59,098 bases of DNA from an uncultured Alistipes sp. (GTDB taxonomy: Bacteria > Bacteroidota > Bacteroidia > Bacteroidales > Rikenellaceae): contig CALUJN010000018.1 of the NCBI GenBank assembly GCA_944320985.1, positions 1 to 59,098 of the forward strand, given 5' to 3'. The notes under the pieces are model-generated. The model saw only the letters and a list, made by a program, of their open reading frames with translations. It was not told the DNA's origin and did not search any database. Position numbers and translations under genes: made by a program. This document shows, piece after piece, positions 1 to 8,452 of this stretch; position 1 is the first letter of the stretch, and each line of letters starts with the position of its first letter.

Positions 1-12
1 CCTGACATACTC

Positions 13-20
13 TATCTTTG
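13..20 (+). promoter_or_regulatory. Possible -7 promoter element (TATCTTTG)
   Basis: TATCTTTG matches the Bacteroidota -7 consensus TAnnTTTG. The -33 box would lie before the window, so only half of the promoter can be seen. It points towards the 3' end of the truncated SusC gene, which is on the other strand, and the only open frame just downstream is the 25-residue one at 88-165. Confidence 0.35.
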
Positions 21-87
21 CAAACAGGGTCTGTCGCGGCCCCAAAAGGCTGTTTTTACCTTTTTCCCCTCTGTTCGGAGGGAGTCG

Positions 88-165
88 ATGAAAAAAAACG
101 TTAAATCTTCGATTTTTCGCAAAAAAACAAGTAAATTTTTGAGCAGTCTACCTTTTAAAACGTAA
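88..165 (+). other. Possible 25-residue basic small ORF
   Basis: An ATG is preceded by a GGAGGG stretch and opens a 25-codon frame rich in Lys, Arg and Ser that stops one base before the stop codon of the opposite-strand SusC remnant. A -7 element lies about 70 bp upstream. I recognise no family. It could be a real small peptide, the leftover 5' end of a gene lost at the rearrangement that truncated SusC, or chance. No hydrophobic segment is visible. Confidence 0.15.
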
Positions 166-166
166 A

Positions 167-2065
167 TTATTGATAATCAATGAGAATATGATGATGCATC
201 GGGAAATAGCCGTACTTGTTATTTCGACCGAATTTCGAAGAGCCATCGCGACGAACCGACGCATTGAAGATATACTTGTCAGACAACGTATAATTGACTC
301 GCAAGAATTCTGATTCAGAAGTATTCCGTTGTTTGTTGGTCTGGACCTTGTCCGGGAAAACATTACCCTGACCGATATCGAAGACTCCGTCAAAACTCTG
401 ATTATCGAAACCTTCGGCTCTCGTACTCAAATATTTCGAAGTATAACTTCGCAGTTCAAAGCCGAGTACGGCATTGACATAATGCTTGCCCCCAAAGAGT
501 TTGGCGAAGGTCAACGTATTGGAGGTCTGCCAGGATTCGGCACCACTCCGGGCAATCACAGCCAATCCATTCTTCGAATAACCCCAGGAGGTCGTCGAAG
601 GATACCACTCATCCGTTTCCGAGTTCAGGATTGTGCCTCCGCCACTCAAACGAATGGCCCAATTCTTATGAGGTTTGTATTTCACATAGATATCAGCCAT
701 CGTACGAGTCTGCGTAGCCGACTTGTAGGAATCATTGATAAAGTCGACAGGATTGGTCAGGTTGTAGTTCTCGGGATTCGAAGCCTCGTCGTCATCTTCC
801 CCCGTAAAAATCGGTTTGTAGAGGACAAAGCTCTGCACCAATCCATTATAAGAATTCTGCCCCGCATTTGTAACGGCACCTTTGGTGACGATATGCGAGA
901 AATTAATCGTTCCTCCAGTCGAAAAAGAGTCGCTGATATCGCTATCGAGTCGAATACGCCCCGTATAACGCTCCATTTGATTTCGCTTGACAATACCTTC
1001 CTGATTGAGGTAACCGGCCGATGCCGCCACCTTTGTTTTGGAGCGTCCACCCGACGTAATTCCAATATTATAGTTCTGAATGACTCCGGTGCGCATCACC
1101 TCCTCCTGCCAGTTCCGGCTCTCATAATCAGAGAAGTCTCTGACCTGATCGGGACGATTGTCTCCATTGGTATCGATACCCCAGACCTCACTGTCAGGGA
1201 ACTGAGCAAAACGATATTGGGCATATTCCTGTCCTTGAAGCACCGGGATCGTATTTGAAATATGGGCCAAACCGACACTCATATCCAAATCTACCGATGT
1301 TTTCTCGCCCTGTCCACCCCGCGTCCGGATAATAATGACGCCATTGGCACCCCGCGATCCATAAATAGCCGTTGCAGAAGCATCCTTCAAAACGGTTATC
1401 GACTCAATATCAGCAGGATTGATACCATTGAGCGGATTATAACGAACGTTGGCCGACGTATAACTGCTCGTTGCAACTTCATCCTCGTTAATATCAATCT
1501 GCACGTCATCAATCACATACAGAGGCTGCGTCCCCGCATTGATCGAGTTACCGCCACGAATCGTAATGTCGATCCCGGCTCCCGGTTCACCCGAACTGGA
1601 ACTTACCTGCACACCAGCAATACGGCCCTGCAATGCATCCATGAAACTGGAACCTTTCGAACGAGCAATCTCTTTGGAAGAGAGTACACCCAATGAACCA
1701 GCCACATTTTTCTTCTGGGCGTCACCATAACCGATAGATACCACGACATCTTCGATCTGTGTAGCATCCTGCTGCAGAACAATAGAGAGATCGGTTTTGG
1801 TTCCAACCATAATATGTTGAGTTTTCATTCCGACGAATGAAACGGTCAAGACAGACTCGCGGTTCTTGACACTGAGCGAAAAGCGGCCGTTACCATCGGT
1901 CGTAACGCCATTGGACGTACCCTGTTCAAGCACCGTAGCTCCGATAAGAGGTTCGTTGTTCGATCCATCGAGCACCGTTCCCGTCACCTTCATCTGCGCC
2001 AACAGATCACTGCTGACGAGAAGAAACAAGAGCGTCAAAAAGTGAGTAAGCAGATTTTTCTTCAT
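167..2065 (-). pseudogene. Truncated SusC/RagA TonB-linked outer-membrane porin
   Basis: The reading frame starts with a signal peptide, then a carboxypeptidase-D regulatory-like domain (about residues 25-105) and a SusC-type plug (about 120-250, with the usual IRGG and YGSRGANGVIII motifs), and enters the beta-barrel. It stops at residue 632, whereas SusC proteins run to about 1000. Normal family sequence continues to a KYGYFP motif; the next ten residues (MHHHILIDYQ) are unlike the family and end at TAA. The last barrel strands and the C-terminal OM-insertion signal are therefore missing, and no remaining barrel sequence is visible in 1-166. No SusD gene lies beside it. It follows the Big_2/FISUMP lipoprotein on the same strand with a 106 bp gap that holds a hairpin. 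GC is lower than in the rest of the window. Most likely it is non-functional; a partner segment that restores the 3' end by recombination is possible but unseen here. Confidence 0.75.
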
Positions 2066-2121
2066 GGGTCTATTTCATTCAGGTTGATTTTCGGCAAATA
2101 TTTAAGGGATGGCAGGTCCTC

Positions 2122-2155
2122 ACCGGACCGCCTTCCGATTGAAAAGCGGTCCGGT
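2122..2155 (-). terminator. Intercistronic GC hairpin between lipoprotein and truncated SusC
   Basis: ACCGGACCGC (2122-2131) and GCGGTCCGGT (2146-2155) form a perfect 10 bp stem with a 14-base loop. No T-run follows on the minus strand. It is a candidate weak terminator or mRNA-stabilising element that would set lipoprotein and SusC expression apart. Confidence 0.4.
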
Positions 2156-2171
2156 CGGGCGCCGGTAAAGA

Positions 2172-3617
2172 TTATCTCATTTGGGACGTTTCAGGATCAA
2201 GAGCCGTAGCACGGATGCAACGGACCGAATAAGCGTTTGTGCGCTGATAGTTGTTCAGATAGACACTACTTCCATTCAACATGATGAAGCGGGCTGCATT
2301 GGTAAAGATATTGCCTGCACCGGCAATAATCGGCATATTGGTCCAATAAACCCCTCGGCCACCCGAAATGGTTCCGGTCGTAATGCACTGGCCTGCCCAC
2401 GGCATATGGAGCGGCGATTCTGCGAAAACCTGTGCTGCATTCTCTACCTGATAGGATGTATTACCATACTCCATATTCTGCAAACCCGTTACCGCCTCAG
2501 CCATGGCAATAAACTCCTCGACAGTCGGAACCCGATACCCTTCAGGACAAGGATTGTTCTCCTGGTTCGCAGCATCCAATGGGGCTGCATAACTCTTGTC
2601 TTCGAAACGACCTCCCCACAGTCCATCTCGATTCGACTCCTCGTCACGAGCCCAATCATGCGGTTCGGCATTCGTCGGCATGAAACCATCATATCCAGCA
2701 TTCCGACGATCTCCTGTAGGCGTATTAAGCGGCGCCATTGCATTGACGAAACTTCCAGACGTTGCCGAAACCCATTTAACCTTTTCGTGTCCATCGGCCT
2801 TGCGGGACCACTGGAACAACGAACCAAAGGCCTCGAAATCGTTCGAGGCAGAGGCTACCTCCCGAGCGCCAAGATTACGATCGAGCCAGGTCTGCTCAAC
2901 ACTCTGGCCATCCTGATCAACCACTGTGATATTGACCGGATAATAAACAATCTTATAGTAATCATCTTCGGAATCATAATTTCGATCCCGCACTCCGATT
3001 ACCGTAACCTCACATGAGGCGCTCTTGTTTCCGCCATCGGTCGTACGGACATGTATCGTCGTTTTACCCTGAGATTTAGCCACCAGCAGGCCATCTTCAT
3101 CAGCCTCGGCAACCAGCGGATCATCCGACGACCATTCCAACCGTTTATTTGTCGCCTCTTCGGGAAGAATAACCGGTTCAAGATGAACAGAGGTGACATC
3201 CGGATTTGTCCCGAAATCAAACAGATGAGATGTCCCTCCAGACAACGAAATACTCTCAATAGGTATACTGTTGTCCACATCGTCGATCGTCAGGATAATG
3301 GCATCATTGACATGCATATCGTTGGCTTCAGCCGTAAGGGTCACCTCTCCGAAAGCCAAAGCCCGGACCAATCCATTCCGATCGACCGTAGCAACACTCG
3401 TATTCGAACTGTACCAGGCAATTTTCTGATTCGTGGCATTTTCGGGTAATATGGAGACTTTCAGTTGATGCTCCTTTCCCGGGTTCAGATGCAACGACTC
3501 GATATCAAACTTTACCTGTTCTACATGAACAAACGGTTCCTCTTCGGTTTTGCACCCTGTCATCAGGATCAACAAGGAACCCAGCAACAATAATGCGGCA
3601 TGTTTTTTCATATTCAT
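2172..3617 (-). CDS. Big_2 / FISUMP-like surface lipoprotein
   Basis: This 481-residue protein begins with a lipoprotein signal peptide (MTGC lipobox). The mature N-terminus C-K-T-E-E-E resembles the acidic export signal that sends Bacteroidota lipoproteins to the cell surface. Two bacterial Ig-like Big_2 domains follow (about residues 33-112 and 117-205; TVDRNGLVRALAFG and EADEDGLLVAKSQG are typical). The C-terminal half (about 215-475) resembles the Fibrobacter succinogenes paralogous (FISUMP) domain: WLDRNLGA, FQWSRKADG, NPCPEGYRVPTVEE and a terminal SVRC motif. These proteins are surface-anchored and of unknown ligand. It is transcribed away from a gene with the same architecture at 4440, so the two look like divergent paralogues. 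A role as accessory or ligand-binding subunit for the adjacent TonB-linked porin is inferred from position only. Confidence 0.8.
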   Translation of the reverse strand: MNMKKHAALLLLGSLLILMTGCKTEEEPFVHVEQVKFDIESLHLNPGKEHQLKVSILPENATNQKIAWYSSNTSVATVDRNGLVRALAFGEVTLTAEANDMHVNDAIILTIDDVDNSIPIESISLSGGTSHLFDFGTNPDVTSVHLEPVILPEEATNKRLEWSSDDPLVAEADEDGLLVAKSQGKTTIHVRTTDGGNKSASCEVTVIGVRDRNYDSEDDYYKIVYYPVNITVVDQDGQSVEQTWLDRNLGAREVASASNDFEAFGSLFQWSRKADGHEKVKWVSATSGSFVNAMAPLNTPTGDRRNAGYDGFMPTNAEPHDWARDEESNRDGLWGGRFEDKSYAAPLDAANQENNPCPEGYRVPTVEEFIAMAEAVTGLQNMEYGNTSYQVENAAQVFAESPLHMPWAGQCITTGTISGGRGVYWTNMPIIAGAGNIFTNAARFIMLNGSSVYLNNYQRTNAYSVRCIRATALDPETSQMR

Positions 3618-3657
3618 TTGGGTCTGAGATTAGGCTTTTCCGAAACTAAACGTATAA

Positions 3658-3665
3658 CAAAAATA
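3658..3665 (-). promoter_or_regulatory. Possible -7 box for the minus-strand lipoprotein
   Basis: On the minus strand this reads TATTTTTG, a match to TAnnTTTG, and it sits about 40 bp before the ATG at 3617. No clear TTTG -33 box is present at the usual spacing, which would fit a promoter needing an activator. Confidence 0.35.
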
Positions 3666-3694
3666 TCGGTTCTTCCTTTTTTTCAGTCTTCCTA

Positions 3695-3751
3695 TCGGGA
3701 ATAAATTGTCGGGAACGGTTTCGGGAACGTTACCAAAAGTCGGGAACGATT
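3695..3751. repeat. Four direct TCGGGAA copies upstream of the lipoprotein gene
   Basis: TCGGGAA occurs at 3695, 3709, 3721 and 3740 in the same orientation. The last three share the longer form TCGGGAACG. They lie 30-90 bp upstream of the possible -7 box, where an activator would bind. Candidate operator array; the regulator is unknown. Confidence 0.5.
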
Positions 3752-4439
3752 GCAGAATCCGACATTACCCAAAGTTGCAAATCTGATTCAGCCATTCCTC
3801 ATCTCTTCCAACTCGATAAGAAGCACAATCCAACACTGAATATCCGAAAAAATCGGCAGATTTTCAAAAAAAGGCCGAACAGGAGACTTCAGATCTTTCA
3901 GCACGACATCCCCCTCTCTTACCATAACCTTGTTCGCCAGGTATCCTCTATGAATGGGCATATATCCACACAATCTGCTGTCCAACATACTTGTTCGGGG
4001 TCGATTTGATGTTGTATTCGGCAAACCATACCGGCAACCTGCAAAATGTTCGGTCAAGATGAAGTCGGATCTCTTCAAGTTGTCTTTTTTAACCTTTTCC
4101 CGGAATTTTTCTCGATTTTTCCGAAGAGAATAAATGACAACACTCTTTCAAACAACGAATTAACGACCGAAACTCTTCAAGAAAAACTGAAAGCAACCAT
4201 TTCGATTTATCCGTAAACACGGGCTTGCAGAGGGGATAAAAAATCCCAAAATATCATATTTATAACCTCACAATGCTATTTTTTACAAAAAAAAATATAA
4301 CTTTATCCGCCAAGAGTTGAATATAAAGCCCTCGTTATAGGTTTTCGGCACCACGCGATGATATTTTTTCCTGCAATATTTCGACAGTAATTATAAATTA
4401 TAAGCAACACCGTATTTTTATTTTCACTCATTAAAAAAA

Positions 4440-5432
4440 ATGATTATGAAGAAAATTTTTCTTGTTTTGGGACTGGTTGCCATGGCGGCTGTCTCCTGCA
4501 AAGACGACGAGGGGGGGGGAAATCCGGGTGATCCGACTGCTGTCGAAGAGTTGACGATCAGTGACGGTTCCGTCGTATATGTACAACTCGGAACGACCGA
4601 CAAACAGTTCAAATTGACGTTGGGCGCAGAGGCTTCCGGCAAGACCCTGGAGTGGACGAGCGACAAACCGCAGATTCTGGCCGTCGACCAGACTACCGGT
4701 CTGCTTTCGTTCGGCTCGAATGCCACAGCATCCAAGATATCGATTTCCGTATCGTCGGAGAGCGGGAAGTTGGCTGCAGCCACCGTATACTTGGTCCCCA
4801 AGGCTCCCGCAGGCTATGAGGTGATCGAGGAGACGGGCCAGATTACCGAAGGCAAATTCTACATGCTGGACCGGAATGTGGGTGCCAGCGCCGTGGGTAA
4901 AAACGGCAACTATTATCAGTGGGGACGTAAAACCGTCGTGGCTGCCGAAGGTGCCACCTCCGTGAACGACAGCTTCAACACAGACATAGCCTGGAATACG
5001 GCTGATGCAGACTGGGCCGAAGGCCTGTGCCCCGAAGGCTGGCGTCTGCCGACAAAGGCCGATCTGGATGTTATCAAAGAAGTGACGCTGGCCTATTTCG
5101 ACGATCTGTTCTATACGGATATGGGGATGGACAGTCCCTATACGTCCGAAGAGATCGAGGCCTCGAAAAAAGCCTGGGACATGATGGAGATGGCCGAAAG
5201 CGGCATGTTCAATGTCTCGGATGATAACGAGGATGGCAAAATCACCGCAGATGAGGTCGCGCCTTATGCAGATGGCGCATATGGATTCTGGAGCTCGGAA
5301 CTGACGGGTGAATCCGGATCGCTGAGCATTCCGTGCGCCTACAATTTCCTCAATAACTTTGCTCCTACGGTTGAAAAGAACCGCCCGGTAATGAACGCCA
5401 TGCCCGTACGTTGCGTGATGGACATCAAATAA
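4440..5432 (+). CDS. Big_2 / FISUMP-like surface lipoprotein with a G9 tract
   Basis: The 330-residue protein (328 if the second ATG at 4446 is used) has a short lipoprotein signal peptide ending in VSC. The mature sequence C-K-D-D-E is a textbook Bacteroidota surface-export signal. One Big_2-type Ig domain spans about residues 33-120 (TLEWTSDKPQILAVDQTTG). A FISUMP-like domain follows: MLDRNVGA, YYQWGRK, LCPEGWRLPTKADL, YGFWSSE and a terminal PVRCV. An insertion with the EF-hand-like run DDNEDGKITADE (about 260-271) suggests a calcium site. A run of nine G directly after the lipobox codons is a possible slippage site: by hand translation, losing or gaining one G gives an early stop. It heads a co-directional set with a TonB receptor, but a terminator lies between them. 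Confidence 0.8.
   Translation: MIMKKIFLVLGLVAMAAVSCKDDEGGGNPGDPTAVEELTISDGSVVYVQLGTTDKQFKLTLGAEASGKTLEWTSDKPQILAVDQTTGLLSFGSNATASKISISVSSESGKLAAATVYLVPKAPAGYEVIEETGQITEGKFYMLDRNVGASAVGKNGNYYQWGRKTVVAAEGATSVNDSFNTDIAWNTADADWAEGLCPEGWRLPTKADLDVIKEVTLAYFDDLFYTDMGMDSPYTSEEIEASKKAWDMMEMAESGMFNVSDDNEDGKITADEVAPYADGAYGFWSSELTGESGSLSIPCAYNFLNNFAPTVEKNRPVMNAMPVRCVMDIK
4511..4519 (+). repeat. G9 homopolymer in lipoprotein coding sequence
   Basis: Nine consecutive G, encoding E-G-G-G just after the lipidated Cys region. Reading G8 or G10 by hand gives a stop within about 15 codons, so slippage would switch the protein off. Confidence 0.9.
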
Positions 5433-5451
5433 TTCCGGATTCTGAATAAAC

Positions 5452-5503
5452 AGCCGGCCTGTCTTCTATGGGCAATGCTCATTCGGACAGGTCGGCTCTT
5501 TTC
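5452..5503 (+). terminator. Rho-independent terminator after the 4440 lipoprotein
   Basis: AGCCGGCCTGTC (5452-5463) pairs with GACAGGTCGGCT (5486-5497) over 12 bp with one G-T wobble, followed by TCTTTTCC. It argues against starting the next gene at the upstream ATG (5475), which lies inside the loop. Confidence 0.75.
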
Positions 5504-5546
5504 CTTGATTGCGGTTCCAAAACCCGGAACGGTGAATTTGCAGCCT

Positions 5547-8396
5547 ATGAGAAGAGACTTTGACGGAACAACACCCCTCAAGAAGAGATGGAAGCGTGAA
5601 ACAGGGCGTAGGATGGCTGTCATGCTGTGCCTCTTGCTGGTATCGGCCCTTTCCTCCTATGCCCAACCGCCAACCCCGAAAAACAACACGATTACCTATT
5701 CGGGTCTGGTACTGGAGAAGGGCTCGAACACCCCTATTCCGGGTGCGACGATCAATCTGCCGCAATACGGCATTTGGGTCGTGACCGACCGCGACGGTCT
5801 GTTCGAAATACGGAACGTCCCGACAGGAAAGACACAAATCAAACTGAACTTTATCGGCAAGGTGCCGGTCGAGAAGCAGATCGATGTCAAAGCCGCAGCC
5901 TCCCCGGACCGATTCTATATGGAGGAGGAGAACTTCGGACTGGACGAGGTGGTCGTCGTCGCCAAGAGCAACAAGGTGGGCGCCTCGACGGCTTCGTCCA
6001 TCTCCCGTTCGGCCATCGACCACCTGCAGGCCACGTCGCTCGGCGACGTGATGGAGCTGCTGCCCGGTGCGCTGGCGTCGAACCCCACGTTGACCTCGCC
6101 GTCGAAAGCCACGCTGCGGCAGGTACAGGGAGATGCCATGAACAGCCTCGGCACCTCGATCGTCTACAACGGATCGCCGATCTCGAACAACGCCAATCTG
6201 CAGATCGGCAATACGGCGACCGAGGGCTCGCTCAATACGGGATTTGCCTCAACGGCCGGGTCGGGTTCGGACATGCGACAGATCGCCGTCGACAATATCG
6301 AATCGGTCGATGTGATCCGCGGCATCCCCTCGGTCGAATATGGCGACCTGACCTCCGGCGTCATCATCATCAACCCCAAAGCCGGCAGTTATCCCTGGCA
6401 AGCGCGTCTGAAGATCAATCCGACGCTGACCCAGGCCTCCCTCGGAAAGGGTTTTCATCTGAGCGACCGGGGCGGCGACCTGAGTGTCGACGTCGATTAT
6501 GCCAAGTCACTCAGTGACGAACGCAGGCCCTATCAGGGATTCCAACGGTTCACTTCGAATCTGCTGCATACGATCAACATCACGCGGGAGCTGCGCGCAA
6601 CGACCGGCCTGGGCTTCTTTTCGGACCTCGACGCCACGAAACTCGACCCCTCCGATGCCCGCTACATGCGTGAACGGCGCTCCGAAAACATGGGGCTCAA
6701 ATTCAACACGAACGTGGTGTGGGGCCCGAACCGCAAATTTCTGAAATTCATACGATTCAACCTATCGGTCAATTACGAGAACCAGAAAGGGTATACCCAG
6801 GAGATCAAAAACAACTTCGGGTATATGATCACTTCGGCCATGCAGGACGGGACGGTGACGTCGAACCGTCCGGAGATCATCTATGATGCCGCCGGAAACG
6901 CCATCACGAACAACCACCTGCTCGACCCCTCGGCCATGACCAATATCCTGCCCTACGAATTCCTGACGAAGATGCACACCTACGGGAAACCGCTCAATGT
7001 TTTCGGCAAGGTGACGGGCAGTTTTCTGGGCGATATCGGCTCCGTCAGCAACCGGATCGTCGTCGGGGCCGACTGGCGGACCGATGTCAACTTCGGACGG
7101 GGCAAGGTGTTCGACCCGCTGATGCCGCCGGCTTCGGGGTTGCGCATGCGCCCGTACACCGACATCCCGGCTCTGAACCAGCTCGGACTCTACGTCGAGG
7201 ACAACATCAAGGCTTCGATCCTCAAACGCGACCTGAATCTGCAACTCGGACTGCGTTACGATCTGATTCAACCCGGGCGGAGTGAGGGCGGCGCGGTATG
7301 GTCGCCGCGAATCAACGCCTCCTACGAGATCGTTCCGAAGATTCTGACCCTCCGCGGCGGGTGGGGAATCACGGCAAAGGCTCCGCCGCTGATGTATCTC
7401 TATCCCGACAAGGCCTATTTCGACTTTGTCAATTACGACAACCTGGGGGAGGGGCTCCCGGCAGAACAGCAGCTCAGCCTGATCACGACCAAGGTCTACG
7501 ATACCTCGAATGCGGATCTGAAGATTGCGACAAACCGCAAGGCCGAGGTGGGATTCGACCTGACATGGGGACAAATGTCGTTCGCCGTGACGGCCTTCCG
7601 GGAGAAGCTGACAAACGGATATTCATTCGGTTACGATTTCGACTCGTACCGCGTGTTCGATCTGATCAAATACAAGGGGGAGAATCGCCCGGGGACCTAT
7701 CCGGCTCTGGAGGTCGATGCCGATGCCTCGAACCGGGTCGTACTCGGCTTTTACCGTCCGCTGAACGATGGCGTGAACGAGACGAAAGGGCTGGAATTCG
7801 ATCTGGACTTCGGACAATTCAAGGCAATCCGCACCTCGGTGGTCCTCAACGGAGCCTGGATGCAGTCGCGGCTCTACTCCACCAACTATACCTTCTTCCA
7901 GAAAAGCCCGGTGAATGGCGTCTATCAGCCGATCGGAGTTTACGGCTCCGGAGACGGAAGCCAGTATGAACGCCTCTCGACCACGTTGCGGATCATCCAC
8001 AATATTCCGAAGATCAGCTTCGTCGTGTCGCTCTCGATCCAGACGATCTGGAAAGACGAGCAGAAATACCTCGGAACGGAGAACAAGACCCCGATCGGAT
8101 ACCTCTCCGCCGAGGACCTTTCCTATACGGCCGTAGGCCCCGACACCTCGGCGGATATCCTCAACGCCATACAACGGACCATCGTCAGCGAACGAGAAAT
8201 AACCGACTGGTACGCGCCGCTGTGGCTCTTCAACCTGCGGATCACCAAGGAGATCCGGCAAAAACTCGGCTTCGCGTTCTTCGTCAACAACATGTTCATG
8301 CGATGCCCGCTCGAAGAGAGCAAACGCTATCCGGGAACCTATAAGACCCGGAATCCGAGTCAATTCTTCGGCGGAGAGGTATGGGTGAAATTTTAA
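5547..8396 (+). CDS. TonB-dependent outer-membrane receptor (non-SusC type)
   Basis: The frame is open from 5475, but that ATG lies in the upstream terminator loop. The start is taken as ATG 5547 (949 residues); ATG 5613 just before the hydrophobic MAVMLCLLLVSALSSYAQ is an alternative. After the signal peptide come a carboxypeptidase-D regulatory-like domain (about residues 45-125 of the 949), a plug domain (about 135-275; DVMELLPGAL, VDVIRGIPSVEYGDLTSGV) and a 22-strand type barrel to the C-terminus ending in WVKF. TonB/ExbBD-driven uptake of a ligand across the outer membrane is the family role. No SusD follows. Instead there are a DUF4876-like lipoprotein (57 bp gap) and a DUF6850-like barrel protein. 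The ligand is unknown; I see no haem- or siderophore-specific signature. Confidence 0.85.
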   Translation: MRRDFDGTTPLKKRWKRETGRRMAVMLCLLLVSALSSYAQPPTPKNNTITYSGLVLEKGSNTPIPGATINLPQYGIWVVTDRDGLFEIRNVPTGKTQIKLNFIGKVPVEKQIDVKAAASPDRFYMEEENFGLDEVVVVAKSNKVGASTASSISRSAIDHLQATSLGDVMELLPGALASNPTLTSPSKATLRQVQGDAMNSLGTSIVYNGSPISNNANLQIGNTATEGSLNTGFASTAGSGSDMRQIAVDNIESVDVIRGIPSVEYGDLTSGVIIINPKAGSYPWQARLKINPTLTQASLGKGFHLSDRGGDLSVDVDYAKSLSDERRPYQGFQRFTSNLLHTINITRELRATTGLGFFSDLDATKLDPSDARYMRERRSENMGLKFNTNVVWGPNRKFLKFIRFNLSVNYENQKGYTQEIKNNFGYMITSAMQDGTVTSNRPEIIYDAAGNAITNNHLLDPSAMTNILPYEFLTKMHTYGKPLNVFGKVTGSFLGDIGSVSNRIVVGADWRTDVNFGRGKVFDPLMPPASGLRMRPYTDIPALNQLGLYVEDNIKASILKRDLNLQLGLRYDLIQPGRSEGGAVWSPRINASYEIVPKILTLRGGWGITAKAPPLMYLYPDKAYFDFVNYDNLGEGLPAEQQLSLITTKVYDTSNADLKIATNRKAEVGFDLTWGQMSFAVTAFREKLTNGYSFGYDFDSYRVFDLIKYKGENRPGTYPALEVDADASNRVVLGFYRPLNDGVNETKGLEFDLDFGQFKAIRTSVVLNGAWMQSRLYSTNYTFFQKSPVNGVYQPIGVYGSGDGSQYERLSTTLRIIHNIPKISFVVSLSIQTIWKDEQKYLGTENKTPIGYLSAEDLSYTAVGPDTSADILNAIQRTIVSEREITDWYAPLWLFNLRITKEIRQKLGFAFFVNNMFMRCPLEESKRYPGTYKTRNPSQFFGGEVWVKF

Positions 8397-8452
8397 GTGT
8401 CCGCCGCCAAAGCCAGCTGCAATCATTGCCTTAAAAATCTGAGATTACGAGC

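Larger units (their letters stand above)
3618..4439. other. AT-rich divergent intergenic region (about 820 bp)
   Basis: The region separates two divergently transcribed Big_2/FISUMP lipoprotein genes. It holds a possible minus-strand -7 box (3658-3665) and four TCGGGAA copies (3695-3751). The 4080-4440 part is very A/T-rich and includes an imperfect -7-like TAACTTTA. A 96-codon minus-strand frame at 3788-4078 has no recognisable similarity or clear start signal and is not called. I see no RNA gene. Confidence 0.6.

Noticed and set aside
3788..4078. 96-codon minus-strand open frame in the divergent intergenic region
   Set aside because: No signal peptide, family motif or clear translation signal, in AT-rich non-coding sequence; the composition looks random.
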